DNA of 64,000 nt. Source: Diaminobutyricibacter sp. McL0608. Its GTDB lineage: Bacteria; Actinomycetota; Actinomycetes; Actinomycetales; Microbacteriaceae. The DNA is taken from NCBI RefSeq assembly GCF_039613825.1, contig NZ_CP154826.1, positions 2,790,001 through 2,854,000 on the forward strand. The letters are read 5' to 3'. This document shows, in pieces, positions 1 to 9,086 of this stretch. Position numbers and translations under genes: made by a program. The notes beneath the pieces were generated by a model. That model saw only the letters and a program-made list of their open reading frames with translations, was not told where the DNA came from and ran no database searches. Every line of letters starts with the position of its first letter. Positions within the stretch are counted from its first letter, which is position 1.

Positions 1-224
1 GGGTCGAGGTGATGGATCGTGGTGCGGCCGCTCGTGGTCAGGTGGACCAGCCCGGCATCCCGCAGGGAAGCAACATGCTTCGCCACGGCTTGTCGGCTCA
101 GGCTGTGGCCTCGGTTGATCAGACGCACGCACAACTCGAACAGAGTCTGATCGTTTCGTCGCGCAAGCTCTTCGACCAGGGCAAGACGGACCGGGTCACC
201 CAACGCACGGAAGACTGCATCCAC
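1..224 (-). CDS. ArsR-family winged-helix regulator, N-terminal part (runs off the window)
   Basis: Read on the minus strand from a GTG at 224, the first 74 codons encode a winged-helix repressor cut by the window edge. The start reads MDAVFRALGDPVRLALVEEL, the classic first helix of the ArsR/SmtB fold, and SRQAVAKHVASLRDAGLV is the recognition helix and start of the wing. An in-frame TAA two codons upstream of the GTG limits the start. No metal-binding cysteine pair is seen in the visible part, so it may be one of the many ArsR proteins that do not sense metal. The sensor end lies outside the window. Confidence 0.75.
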   Translation of the reverse strand, partial: MDAVFRALGDPVRLALVEELARRNDQTLFELCVRLINRGHSLSRQAVAKHVASLRDAGLVHLTTSGRTTIHHLD

Positions 225-510
225 GTTGTCAGATTAGCAACCTTTTGGTTGCCAATCAATATCGATGGATCCGCGGACCGTGCTCGGTCGTCAGAGCGAC
301 CCGTTGACCGCCGCGTCCGACGGGTGGAGGCTTGTTTTGGAGGTTTCCAGGACATTCGCACGCCTGGACGGTGCTCGGTCGTGACTGCACCGACTGTCCG
401 ATCGGAAATTCGCGACAATGTGGATCGGACGTTGACGCTCGCGACTGCACTGGTGGCCTTCCGCACCTCATTCCAGAGGGCGAGAGCAGCGTTAGCAAGG
501 GGGCGTTCAC

Positions 511-894
511 ATGCAGGACAGTCAACGGTTCACGAGGGGCCTTGAAATTCGTCGTGAAGTGTTGGGAGACGAATACGTCGATAACGATCTGTCTGGGTCA
601 GACGAATTCATGATGACGTTCCAACACATCGTGACGGAACTGGCTTGGGGGCTCGCGTGGGATGGCGCAGCCCTTGATAAGAAGACAAAATCGATCCTGA
701 GCATTGGCATTCTCGCCGCTCTCGGCCGTTTCGAACAGGTCGAGATTTACACAAAGGGCGCACTTGCCACTGGCGTCACCGTCAAGGAGCTCGAGGACGT
801 GTTGACCCACGTCACGGTCTATTGCGGCACGCCGACGGGTCGTGAGGCTTTTCAAGCCGCGCATAGAGCACTTCAGTCTGCGGGGATTGCGTAG
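511..894 (+). CDS. carboxymuconolactone decarboxylase-like (AhpD/PcaC fold) protein
   Basis: This 127-residue all-helical protein has the PcaC pattern: an N-terminal GLEIRREVLGDEYVD stretch, then LDKKTKSILSIGILAALGR and a C-terminal VTVYCGTPTGREAF segment. PcaC turns 4-carboxymuconolactone into 3-oxoadipate enol-lactone in protocatechuate breakdown, but no other gene of that pathway is nearby and many relatives have other roles. There is only one Cys near the active-site region, not the CxxC of AhpD peroxidase partners, so a thiol peroxidase is unlikely. A purine-rich ribosome site (AAGGGGG) precedes the ATG. It sits downstream of, and divergent from, the ArsR gene. Confidence 0.8.
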   Translation: MQDSQRFTRGLEIRREVLGDEYVDNDLSGSDEFMMTFQHIVTELAWGLAWDGAALDKKTKSILSIGILAALGRFEQVEIYTKGALATGVTVKELEDVLTHVTVYCGTPTGREAFQAAHRALQSAGIA

Positions 895-998
895 AGGCGC
901 AAACTCGGTCTCGGGGCGATGTGGCGATCCATACGTCAAAGAGCCCGCCACAGTTAGCTTCGGTTCGCGAGGCATCCTCTTCACTCTGGGCATCCTCG

Positions 999-1619
999 TC
1001 AACTGACGGTCTCGTTCACGGACTCTGAATATCCGGTCTGGTTGAACAAGTAGTAGATGCTGAGTGCGCCGTAGGCGGCGAGCATGATGGGCGCGCTCCA
1101 GATACCGATGACTGCCGTCAGCGGGTAGAGGATCGTCCCTGCCCCGAAACGGAGGACTGCCGAACGCCTCTGCGATCTCGTGATGGTTCCCGCAGCCAAT
1201 CGTGTTGCACTGATTCGAGCGAACAGCAGGGTGAAGGCGACCGCCATGCCCGTCATCGACGCGCCATACAGAAGGGCGCCGATGCGGATGTCCTCACCGG
1301 TTCCGTGAGCAAGAGCGGCGGCGAGCGTGGCGGTGGTGAACGGGATCGTTGTGACCACCATCAGAAGGAACAGGTTCTCGAACAGAAGCACCCGATCCAC
1401 AACCATGGCGAATCGGAGGACCGAATGATGGTTGACCCAGATCACACCGATGACCAGAAAGCTCAGCGCGTAGGCGACGAAGGATGGCCACTGGTTCGCC
1501 AGCGCCTCCGCGAGCGAGTGGCCAGGGCTGATGTCGACATGAAGATCGAGCACCAACAGCGTTATCGCCACTGCAAGCACACCGTCGCTGAACGCCTCAA
1601 AACGAGCCTTCGACATCAT
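999..1619 (-). CDS. TMEM175-family (DUF1211) membrane channel protein
   Basis: This 206-residue protein has about six hydrophobic segments. It carries the FSDGV signature in the first helix (residues 10-14), which lines the pore in TMEM175 potassium channels. Bacterial members have one six-helix repeat and are thought to work as tetramers; the length fits that form. A conserved WVNHH stretch follows in the third helix. It faces the upstream decarboxylase-like gene tail to tail and is divergent from the aldo/keto reductase. Ion selectivity cannot be read from the sequence. Confidence 0.85.
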   Translation of the reverse strand: MMSKARFEAFSDGVLAVAITLLVLDLHVDISPGHSLAEALANQWPSFVAYALSFLVIGVIWVNHHSVLRFAMVVDRVLLFENLFLLMVVTTIPFTTATLAAALAHGTGEDIRIGALLYGASMTGMAVAFTLLFARISATRLAAGTITRSQRRSAVLRFGAGTILYPLTAVIGIWSAPIMLAAYGALSIYYLFNQTGYSESVNETVS

Positions 1620-1723
1620 GCACCCATACTGCCCGACCGCCGCGAAACGGTGCTCTGCTCCGCGATCGCTTCAGCACACAGCGTGAAGCACTGTGTGAAA
1701 CTGACCACCTCAACGGATTCGGA

Positions 1724-2632
1724 ATGGGGACCATGGTGGACGGCAGCATGCAGACGGAGCTTCAGACGCGGGCTCCCGCGGGGAGCTGGAACCTGGGCGA
1801 TGTGAGCGTCAATCGGATGGGGTTCGGTGCGATGCGCCTGGCTTCCGCAGCCGCGTTCGGAACCGGCCCCAGTCGTGACCGGGCCGAGTCGATCGCCGTT
1901 CTGCGACGTGCACGCGATCTGGGCGTCAACCACTTCGACACGGCCGCCTTCTACTTTTCACCGAGGCTCTCCGCGAACGAGCTCCTCAACGCAGCGTTCC
2001 CGAACCACGACGACGACATCGTCATCGCGACGAAGGTCGGTCCTGCACGGACTCCGTCAGGCGAGTGGGCTGATCCCGCGACGCCGGATGAGCTGCGCGG
2101 CCAGGTCGAGGAGAATCTGCGCCAGCTCGGTCGCGACCGTCTGGAGCTGGTCTATCTTCGTGTCTTCGGCAACGGATCGATCGCAGAACACCTTGGCGCT
2201 CTCGCCGACCTGCGAGCGGAAGGGCTGATCGGCAACCTCGGTGTGTCGAACGTATGCGTTGAGCAACTGATCGAAGCGGCCGCGATAGCACCGATCGTCA
2301 GCGTGCAGAACCGCTTCGGACTCGATGAGCGCACATCCCTGCCCGTACTCTCCGAGGCGGCAACGCGTGGGATCGCGTTCATCCCGTACTTCGCAATGGC
2401 CGGCAGTGGTCGAGAGCGTGGCAGAGCGACCGAGGAACGACGCGACGTGAACCAGCTCGCCGAGGCCCACGGCGTGACCGCGACGCAGATCCGCCTCGCG
2501 TGGACGCTCCATCAGGGGCCGAACGTCCTCGCGATTCCCGGCACCGGCGATCTGACACATCTCGAGCAGAACGTCGCGGCGGCCGCCATCCGCCTCAGCG
2601 ACGAGGACCTGCGGATGCTCGACGCTGCGTAG
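1724..2632 (+). CDS. aldo/keto reductase family oxidoreductase
   Basis: This TIM-barrel reductase of about 300 residues has the family's order of motifs: GFGAMRL, GVNHFDTAAFYF (Asp and Tyr of the usual tetrad), IVIATKVG (the Lys), and late SVQNRF and IPGTGDLTHLEQN segments that bind the NADP phosphate. The usual active-site His after the fourth strand is missing: the strand reads ELVYLRVFGNG where most members have a His. Several actinobacterial AKRs share this loss, so reduction may be slow or the substrate unusual. Three in-frame ATGs (1724, 1733, 1748) compete and none has a strong ribosome site; the last would trim eight residues. Confidence 0.85.
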   Translation: MGTMVDGSMQTELQTRAPAGSWNLGDVSVNRMGFGAMRLASAAAFGTGPSRDRAESIAVLRRARDLGVNHFDTAAFYFSPRLSANELLNAAFPNHDDDIVIATKVGPARTPSGEWADPATPDELRGQVEENLRQLGRDRLELVYLRVFGNGSIAEHLGALADLRAEGLIGNLGVSNVCVEQLIEAAAIAPIVSVQNRFGLDERTSLPVLSEAATRGIAFIPYFAMAGSGRERGRATEERRDVNQLAEAHGVTATQIRLAWTLHQGPNVLAIPGTGDLTHLEQNVAAAAIRLSDEDLRMLDAA

Positions 2633-2644
2633 AACCTTTCGAGG

Positions 2645-4018
2645 TCAGGCAGGCTTGATGTTCTGGTTCACGTGGAAAAAGTTCTCGGGATCGTACGTGC
2701 GTTTGATGGCCGTCAAGCGTTCGTAGTTGACCCCGTAGTTCTCACCGATCCTGCTCTGGTCGTCACCGTCCATGAAGTTGATGTAGCCGCCCGACGACGA
2801 ATACGGGCGCAACGCTTCTGAGTAGCTGCGCACCCAGTCGATATTCGCAGCGTTGTCTGCGGGGTCATCCCACATGCAGGCGATCACGGGAGAGAATTTG
2901 ACGTTGCGGTTGACGAAGGCCGTGTCCGTCTGACCCACGCGCTGCACGGCACCATCGATCGGATAGATGTGGACCGACGTCTGGACGCTCGGAACTTTGC
3001 TCCCGTACTCGAGATGGGCGGCAATGGCGCCGTCATTGAGTTCGGGGAGGAAGTTCGCCTTCCAGTAGGCCTGCATCCCTTTGGGCAGCAGCGGATCGAA
3101 GGCGGAGTTGAGCGCCGGGTACGGCATGACGCCCACCATCGAACCGGCCACGGGAGCCACATCCAGGAACGGCTGCCAGCGGGCTTCGCCTTCGGCGGGA
3201 TCCCCCGTCCACATGCCGATGATCACGCAGACAGGTTTGCCGTGCCATTCCTCGGGGAGGAACGGCACGGGCGGTCCCTGGTGGAAGCCCATGAACGTCC
3301 CGAATTCCTCCGGGGCGGAGGCGATGTAGTCCCGGTAGAATTCAGCCACGGTCTTGGCGTGCTCGATGCCGTAGATGATGATCGCGGCATGGACCATGTC
3401 CACGGGGTGAAGTCTGTACTCCAGTGACGTCACCACGCCGAAGTTGCCTCCGCCCCCTCTCAGCGCCCAGAACAGGTCGTCGTTCTGGGTTTCGCTCGCC
3501 GTCAGAAACGTGCCTTCTGCGGTGACCACGTCTGCGGAGAGCAGATTGTCGCACGACAGCCCGTATTTTCGGGAGAGGTAGCCGATGCCGCCGCCCAAGG
3601 TCAGGCCAGAAATCCCGGTCGACCCCACGATGCCGCCCGTGGTGGCCAAACCGAACGCGTGGGTCGCGTTGTTGAAGTCTGCCCAGGTGGTTCCCGGCTC
3701 GGCACGGGCAGTGCGCGCTTCCGGATCGACACGGACTCCAGTGCGGTTGACAAAATCGATGACCAGGGCGTCATCCCAGGTGCCGAAGCCGGGCGCACTG
3801 TGGCCGCCGCCACGAATTGCCAGGGCTATGGAGTTGTCGCGCGCGAAGTTCACGCTGGCGATGACGTCGGCCACCTGCGCCACCCGGACGACACCGGCCG
3901 GGTGCTTGTCGATCATGCCGTTGTAGACAGCGCGAGCCGAGTCGTATTCAGGATCACTTGGTTCGACCAGTTGCCCGCGGAGCTGCTCACGCAGCCCGTC
4001 GAGCGATGTTCCGTTCAT
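2645..4018 (-). CDS. FAD-linked oxidase, berberine-bridge-enzyme type
   Basis: This 457-residue flavoprotein begins with the FAD-binding (PCMH) half, RGGGHSAPGFGTWDDALVID, whose His is the usual 8-alpha covalent FAD link. The loop that holds the second, 6-S-cysteinyl link in doubly bound members reads GGIVGSTGISG, with no Cys, so FAD is probably held by His alone. LSRKYGLSCDNLLSADVV and GGGGNFGVVTSLEY follow. The C-terminal BBE segment (YGVNYERLTAIKRTYDPENF) closes the flavin pocket. Such enzymes oxidise alcohols or sugars with oxygen. I chose the ATG at 4018 because the reading frame upstream of it does not look like protein. It lies downstream of the fructan operon but 183 bases away, so co-transcription is unclear. 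Confidence 0.88.
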   Translation of the reverse strand: MNGTSLDGLREQLRGQLVEPSDPEYDSARAVYNGMIDKHPAGVVRVAQVADVIASVNFARDNSIALAIRGGGHSAPGFGTWDDALVIDFVNRTGVRVDPEARTARAEPGTTWADFNNATHAFGLATTGGIVGSTGISGLTLGGGIGYLSRKYGLSCDNLLSADVVTAEGTFLTASETQNDDLFWALRGGGGNFGVVTSLEYRLHPVDMVHAAIIIYGIEHAKTVAEFYRDYIASAPEEFGTFMGFHQGPPVPFLPEEWHGKPVCVIIGMWTGDPAEGEARWQPFLDVAPVAGSMVGVMPYPALNSAFDPLLPKGMQAYWKANFLPELNDGAIAAHLEYGSKVPSVQTSVHIYPIDGAVQRVGQTDTAFVNRNVKFSPVIACMWDDPADNAANIDWVRSYSEALRPYSSSGGYINFMDGDDQSRIGENYGVNYERLTAIKRTYDPENFFHVNQNIKPA

Positions 4019-4201
4019 GGGTGTACCGCCGATTCCCTCTGATAAGACCGGATTCGTCCACCCGCCACTTCCCCACCGATGATGACGGCTGGGGGTTACG
4101 TCGCTAGGCCTACACCCAAGCCGCCGCCGGGTCAAGAGGACGCCAGCTTGCACGTTGGAGGTTAGCGGCCCTGACGCTTCTTGAACGGCTTCGCTGCCCT
4201 T

Positions 4202-5158
4202 TCACGGCCGGGGCGCGACCCGTGCCCTTCGAGGCACGCGGAGTAGTCCGCCGCCAGCCGCTTCCGCCAGGGCACGCCGATCCGGCGGCGACGCTCCGAG
4301 CCTTCCGACGGTGATCGCCGACGATTCGAGTGCCGTGCCGATGATCGACTGAACCGCGTCGAGCGTCAGACGCCGTCCGACCACGGCGCCGACGTGGTCG
4401 TCCTCCAGGCAGGCGAAGAGCAGCCCGGACATGAAGGCGTCCCCGGCTCCGATCGTGTCGACGACACTGACGGCGCGCGGTGTCACGGCGAACGAGTGCG
4501 CGGAGGTGCGTACCAGGCAGGGACGCGGACCGCGCGTGATCACGAACAGCGATACGCCGCGCTCGACGTACGCGTCGGCGATCTGAGCGTGCCCGACTTC
4601 GGGATACAGCCATCCGGCGTCCTCGTCGCTCATCTTCACGACGTCGGCCTGCGCGGCCAGTCGTTCGACGCGTTCCACGACCGTCGAGTGGTTACCAAGA
4701 ACGGCGGGGCGGATGTTCGGATCGAACGAAACCAGGGTCGACGTTTCGGCCGCTTCGAGCGCCTCGAGCACGCGATCCGCTCCCGGCTCCAGGAGTGCTC
4801 CGATCGATCCGGTGTGGAGGACGTCGGCGGCACCCAGTCCGCCGAGTTCCGGATCCCACCGGATGTCGAAGAGATAGTGCGCCGCGCCCTCTTCGTCGAT
4901 GTTCGCCGTAGCGCTGGAAGTGGCGGCTCCCGATACCGAGCCGGGCGCAACGCGGACACCGGACTCGGCCAGATGACACCCGATCATCTGGCCGAGCCGA
5001 TCCGTCCCGAACCGCGTGTAGAGCGTCGTGTCGACGCCGAGACGCGCGAGACCTACGGCGACGTTCATCGGGCTTCCCCCGGCGACCTCACGAACGGCGC
5101 CGTCGGCGCCCACAATACGGTCGACCAGCGATTCGCCGATGACAGTCGCCGCGCTCAT
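4202..5158 (-). CDS. PfkB-family sugar kinase, probable fructokinase
   Basis: This 318-residue ribokinase-fold enzyme has an N-terminal GGSPMNVAVGLARLG substrate-binding signature and a C-terminal DTIGAGDAFMSG signature, whose last Asp is the catalytic base and whose Gly-rich turn forms the anion hole. It would phosphorylate a sugar with ATP. Fructose is the likely substrate because the gene overlaps by four bases (ATGA) with the GH32 gene just upstream, and GH32 with GH172 release fructose. It is the last gene of the three-gene minus-strand operon. Other PfkB substrates such as ribose or 2-keto-3-deoxygluconate cannot be ruled out from sequence alone. Confidence 0.87.
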   Translation of the reverse strand: MSAATVIGESLVDRIVGADGAVREVAGGSPMNVAVGLARLGVDTTLYTRFGTDRLGQMIGCHLAESGVRVAPGSVSGAATSSATANIDEEGAAHYLFDIRWDPELGGLGAADVLHTGSIGALLEPGADRVLEALEAAETSTLVSFDPNIRPAVLGNHSTVVERVERLAAQADVVKMSDEDAGWLYPEVGHAQIADAYVERGVSLFVITRGPRPCLVRTSAHSFAVTPRAVSVVDTIGAGDAFMSGLLFACLEDDHVGAVVGRRLTLDAVQSIIGTALESSAITVGRLGASPPDRRALAEAAGGGLLRVPRRARVAPRP

Positions 5159-6396
5159 CGCGCCAATTGCCAGATCTTCACGGGCTCGGATGCGGCGATC
5201 TCGAGCGAGTCGGCCGCCGGCGCGACCGGCACTGCGAAGACTCCGCCATCGGTCGAGACCTCCAGGGTCGGGCCGTCGACGATGATCCGCACCGGTCCGT
5301 CTGAGAACGGCATCGGCCAGGATTCGCTGCCCTGCTGGATGCGCAGTCCCTCCCCGTCGAACACCAGGCTCGCGAGCACCGTGGGACCGGAAGCGACACT
5401 GAAGTGTCCGCCGGGAGCCGGCTGCCAGCTGCAGTCAGCCGCGAGCCCGGCGATCCGCGATGTCGTCACCTCGCGCCGGTATTTCTCGAGTCCGGCGTGT
5501 GGCGTTGCTACGAGAGTCTCGCCAACGAGCGACAGCGTGTGCGGGATGCTGTGGGCACTAGCCCAGCCTGCGTCCCGGTCTTCGACGTGGCGCAGCCAGA
5601 AGGTGAGGGATGGTTTCCCGTCGGCATCGCGGAAGAACGAGGGCGCATAGTAGCTGGGCCCATAGCTCAGGCGACCCCACGACGTCGGCGTGAAGTTGCC
5701 GTCGACATAGTCGCCCACGGCGTAGATCACGTAGTGGAGCACGTCGTCGTCCCAGACCGAGGTGACCATCACGTGCCGGCCGTCGAGTTCGAACAGCTGC
5801 GGGCACTCCCAGAGCGCCCCCGTCCACACCGGCTGGGTCTCGGTCGTGGACCGTTGCACCGCGATCTCGTCGTACGACCACTCCGCGAGGTCGGCAGACG
5901 AATAGGAGAGTGCAGTGGCGGTGCCGTCTGCCAGCCCAGCGCCGACGAACATGCGCCACCCCTCCCCATCCCTGAAGACGAAGGGGTCGCGGTAGGCGAT
6001 GATGTCGAGCTCGGCCGGCGCCGTCGCGACCACGCCCTCCTTGGCCCAGGTGAGCCATTCGGGGTCGGCCGGATGTGCGCGGCGCACTCGACCGATGCCG
6101 ATCCCGGGTTGTACGACCGAGGTGTAGAAGATGGTCGACTCGCCGGCGTCGTCGGTGACAAGCGACCCCGTCCAGATGCCGTCGTCACCGTCGCCGGGTG
6201 CGAGCGCCACCGGCTGGACTGTCCAGTCGAACAAGTCCGGCCCCGTTGCGTGACCCCAGTGGCAGTTCGGCGCCCAGACAAGACTCTCCGGCACGTACTG
6301 GTAGAAGAGGTGGTAGCGGCCATCGCGGTACGTGATGCCGTGGGGGTCGTTGATCCAGCCACTTGGGGCGGTGAAGTGGAACTCCGGGCGCGTCAC
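5155..6396 (-). CDS. GH32 beta-fructosidase (intracellular)
   Basis: This 413-residue glycoside hydrolase family 32 enzyme carries the three catalytic motifs in order: WINDPHG (Asp nucleophile, residues about 14-20), YRDPFVF (transition-state Asp) and WECPQLF (Glu acid/base). It splits terminal beta-2,1 or beta-2,6 fructosyl bonds in sucrose, inulobiose or short fructans. No signal peptide is seen, so it acts on sugar taken up by the ABC transporter of the same locus. The start is GTG at 6396, overlapping the GH172 stop by four bases, which indicates coupled translation. The C-terminal half is a beta-sandwich typical of the family. Confidence 0.92.
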   Translation of the reverse strand: MTRPEFHFTAPSGWINDPHGITYRDGRYHLFYQYVPESLVWAPNCHWGHATGPDLFDWTVQPVALAPGDGDDGIWTGSLVTDDAGESTIFYTSVVQPGIGIGRVRRAHPADPEWLTWAKEGVVATAPAELDIIAYRDPFVFRDGEGWRMFVGAGLADGTATALSYSSADLAEWSYDEIAVQRSTTETQPVWTGALWECPQLFELDGRHVMVTSVWDDDVLHYVIYAVGDYVDGNFTPTSWGRLSYGPSYYAPSFFRDADGKPSLTFWLRHVEDRDAGWASAHSIPHTLSLVGETLVATPHAGLEKYRREVTTSRIAGLAADCSWQPAPGGHFSVASGPTVLASLVFDGEGLRIQQGSESWPMPFSDGPVRIIVDGPTLEVSTDGGVFAVPVAPAADSLEIAASEPVKIWQLAR

Positions 6397-7751
6397 TCTG
6401 CGACCCCCGCATCGAAACGGGCGCGGATGTCGCGAGCCTGGGTCACGTTGCCCGCCTCCCAGGTGTCGACCTCTTCCTGACGCTGTCTGCGCATTTCGTC
6501 GCGCGCAGCGACGAAGCGTTCCATCCGCTCGGCTGCCCGCGCTCGCGCATCCGTCTGCTCGTCAGTCAACTCGGGCAACGGCGCCTCGACGACGCGGTCG
6601 ATCGGACGCAGCGGAAGGCGCTGCTCCACGGGAAGGATGGTGAGTTCGGGCGAGGGAAGCGTCTGATACCAGTACGCCGTAGACGACCAGTCATCGGAGA
6701 GATGGTTGCCGTGGCCATGCTCGAAGGTGACCTTGATGCGCTTGGAGAAGCGGATCGGGTCGGCCATGTGGAAGCGGTAGCTGTGGTGGAATCCGGGCAC
6801 GTTGGCCTCGTGCACCATCGTTCCGTTGAACAGGTACGCGTTGTCCTGCATGCCCCACGCGTGCCCGAAGTAGTCCTCCATGCCTGTGCCGTGCAGGCTC
6901 GGCGGCCACGTGTCGTCGTCGATGAAGATCATGTCGTCGCCTTCACCCCACCACGAGCCCTGGAAGTGGCGCACCGCCAGGTTGCAGCCGACATAGTGTC
7001 CGCGTCCCTCGGTCTCGAGAACGACATAGTTGTCGTCACCGGTCAGGTTCGGGATGGTCGTCTCGATGCTGTTCGCCTGCAGGTCGGGACCCCAGCCCTG
7101 GTTGGGCAGCGCCCGACGCCAGTGGGCGTGGAAGTACACCGTGTCCTCAGGCAGCGGCTCGCGCACCAGTTCGTAGTCGATGTAGAAGTACTGCAGGTAA
7201 GGGATGTCGTTCTGGTTCTCGACGACGATCCGGGCGCGCGAGTTGAACGGCATCCGGAAGTAGCTGTTGAATGCGGCGCTTCCACCGAACGTGTTGAGCT
7301 CCGGTTCTTTGGCCGAAACCGAGAGCGGAAGCGAGTCGTACGAACCTGAGAGCGAGTTCATCAGGCCGAAGAAGTCTCCGAGGGGGGCGATCACACTCGG
7401 GGTGTCCTGGTCGTCCCAGTACATCTTGAGCACGATCTTGCGGTAGTAGTCCGGATCATGGACTTCCCAGCTCACGCCGAGCGCGTTGTGGATCTCCAGC
7501 ATCGGCACGCCGACGACCGCCGGGTCGATCTGGCCAGGGCCGGGCTGGATGCGCGACGACTGCGTCATCCAGATGTGCGTGATAAAGCCCGGACCCTCGA
7601 TGTCGGCAAGCACGCGCTCCTCGCCCGGCATCACGATCCAGTTGTCCCGGTTGCGGCCCGTCTGGTCGAAACTCGACGCCCGTGCGGTTCGGGTATCGCG
7701 ACTCACGGTCAGGTTGCCGAGCAGGCCGCTCGGCAGGTAGGGGTTGTTCAT
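6393..7751 (-). CDS. GH172 (DUF2961) alpha-D-fructofuranosidase / difructose dianhydride enzyme
   Basis: This 452-residue protein belongs to the former DUF2961 family, now GH172, whose characterised Bifidobacterium dentium member converts difructose dianhydride I and inulobiose. WWGEGDDMIFIDDD puts a Glu at residue 270 and GTGMEDYFGHAWG puts a Glu at residue 292. From memory these match the catalytic Glu pair of that enzyme closely. There is no signal peptide. The ATG at 7751 has a good ribosome site (AAGGAAGAG); reading further upstream would run across the operator and promoter. It is the first gene of the operon with GH32 and the kinase: dianhydride to inulobiose, to fructose, to fructose phosphate. 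Confidence 0.88.
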   Translation of the reverse strand: MNNPYLPSGLLGNLTVSRDTRTARASSFDQTGRNRDNWIVMPGEERVLADIEGPGFITHIWMTQSSRIQPGPGQIDPAVVGVPMLEIHNALGVSWEVHDPDYYRKIVLKMYWDDQDTPSVIAPLGDFFGLMNSLSGSYDSLPLSVSAKEPELNTFGGSAAFNSYFRMPFNSRARIVVENQNDIPYLQYFYIDYELVREPLPEDTVYFHAHWRRALPNQGWGPDLQANSIETTIPNLTGDDNYVVLETEGRGHYVGCNLAVRHFQGSWWGEGDDMIFIDDDTWPPSLHGTGMEDYFGHAWGMQDNAYLFNGTMVHEANVPGFHHSYRFHMADPIRFSKRIKVTFEHGHGNHLSDDWSSTAYWYQTLPSPELTILPVEQRLPLRPIDRVVEAPLPELTDEQTDARARAAERMERFVAARDEMRRQRQEEVDTWEAGNVTQARDIRARFDAGVAE

Positions 7752-7790
7752 CGGGGCTCTTCCTTGAGTGTGAAAGGAGTGTCTAATGCG

Positions 7791-7839
7791 TCGAAACGTT
7801 TGCGCAACTGATGCTAGCTGGCATAGTAGATGCTGGCAA
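7791..7839 (-). promoter_or_regulatory. promoter and LacI-type operator of the GH172-GH32-kinase operon
   Basis: On the minus strand TTGCCA (7839-7834) and TAGCAT (7816-7811) are separated by 17 bases and form a good sigma-70-like promoter. The operator GCGCAAACGTTTCGA (read toward the gene, 7805-7791) starts about six bases past the -10 box, so a bound repressor would block initiation or early elongation. The same 15 bases in the same direction occur in front of the solute-binding-protein gene. Confidence 0.75.
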
Positions 7840-7910
7840 CTCGATACTGCGATCGACTCGACGCAGTACATTCCAAACGTCCGCCATCAGGACGACGAAC
7901 AGAGGTAGAC

Positions 7911-8942
7911 ATGGCAACGATCGTCGAAGTAGCGGCACTTGCCGGCGTATCGACATCCACCGTTTCGCACGTGCTGAACGAAACCAGGCATGTCGAGCCG
8001 GCTACCCGGCGGCGGGTGATGGATGCGATCGAGAAGACCTCGTATCGTCAGGATGCGCTGGCCCGCGCCATGCGGCGATCGCGAACCGACAGCATCGGTC
8101 TCGTGATCCCCGACGCGGGCGAGCCCGCATTCGCCGAAATGGTCCACGGGGTGGAGCAAGCGGCCGCGAAGCTCGGCCTCACACTTCTCCTGTCGAACTC
8201 GGCCGAGAGCGCCGAGCGCGAGGCCAAGGCGGTGAAGGTGCTCCTCGAAAGACGGGTCGACGGGCTTATTCTCGCCCGGTCCGCCAACTCGTCAGAAAGC
8301 ATCATCGACGAGCTGAAGAATGAGAGCGCGGCTGTGGTCCTTCTCGACCGCATGTCGCCAAGCTCACCCTTCGACCAAGTCGGCACAGAGAACCGACAAC
8401 CCATGCGTTCTCTGGTCTCGCACCTCGTCGATGCCGGTCATCGCCGAATGGTCCTGGTCGCGGGAGACCGTCGTGTCTCGACTCTTCGAGAGCGCGCGGA
8501 CGGGTTCACGATCGGGGTCATCGAGGCCGGACTGGATCCTTCCGACCAGATCGTCATCGCCTCGAACGGCCCGGAGAACCCGCTCGCTGCCGAAATCGCC
8601 AAGGCAATCGATGATCCGCGCGGCCCGACCGCCTTCATCGCGTGCAGCACAGTCCTCGCCGTCGCCACGCTCGAACAGTTGAAGGCCGCGAACAAGCGCA
8701 TCCCCCGCGATGTCGCGTTCGCCACTTTCGACGGATTCAGCCATTCGGATCTGTTCGAGCCGAGCATCACGACGGTGCGGCAGCCTGCGCTCGAGGTGGG
8801 CATCGCAGCGGTCGATCTTCTGAAGGATCGCCTGGCCGGCTCAACATCGATGCCCAGGATTGTCCACCTCGAGCAGTCCATCGAATATCGCGAGAGCACG
8901 CGTGGCTATCGATTCGGTGCGCATCCGGATGAGACCATCTAG
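7911..8942 (+). CDS. LacI-family repressor of the fructan locus
   Basis: This 343-residue regulator starts with a helix-turn-helix and hinge (MATIVEVAALAGVSTSTVSH at residues 1-20, then NETRHVEPATRRRV), followed by a periplasmic-binding-protein-like sensor beginning SIGLVIPDAGEPAF. The ATG at 7911 has an AGAGGTAG ribosome site and gives the standard LacI N-terminus; further upstream is the divergent promoter region. It stands between the two arms of the sugar locus and most likely binds the 15-base operators at 7791-7805 and 9021-9035, releasing them when a fructose disaccharide or dianhydride is present. The ligand is inferred from the neighbours. Confidence 0.9.
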   Translation: MATIVEVAALAGVSTSTVSHVLNETRHVEPATRRRVMDAIEKTSYRQDALARAMRRSRTDSIGLVIPDAGEPAFAEMVHGVEQAAAKLGLTLLLSNSAESAEREAKAVKVLLERRVDGLILARSANSSESIIDELKNESAAVVLLDRMSPSSPFDQVGTENRQPMRSLVSHLVDAGHRRMVLVAGDRRVSTLRERADGFTIGVIEAGLDPSDQIVIASNGPENPLAAEIAKAIDDPRGPTAFIACSTVLAVATLEQLKAANKRIPRDVAFATFDGFSHSDLFEPSITTVRQPALEVGIAAVDLLKDRLAGSTSMPRIVHLEQSIEYRESTRGYRFGAHPDETI

Positions 8943-8978
8943 CACCCGCAATCACAGCCGCCGGATTCATCGACCGGC

Positions 8979-9035
8979 TTGACAACCCGACGCATGCACG
9001 TCTAGCTTACGAAATGAGACGCGCAAACGTTTCGA
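8979..9035 (+). promoter_or_regulatory. promoter and LacI-type operator of the ABC-transporter operon
   Basis: TTGACA at 8979-8984 and TAGCTT at 9003-9008 (18-base spacing) form the promoter. GCGCAAACGTTTCGA at 9021-9035 is identical to the operator in front of the GH172 gene and lies about 12 bases past the -10 box, again over the start of the transcript. The core AACGTT is palindromic with a central CG, as usual for LacI-family sites. Confidence 0.75.
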
Positions 9036-9086
9036 TGAAACCCGGCTCCGGCGGCTCTGTAGACCGCCCCCATCAATGGAGATGAA

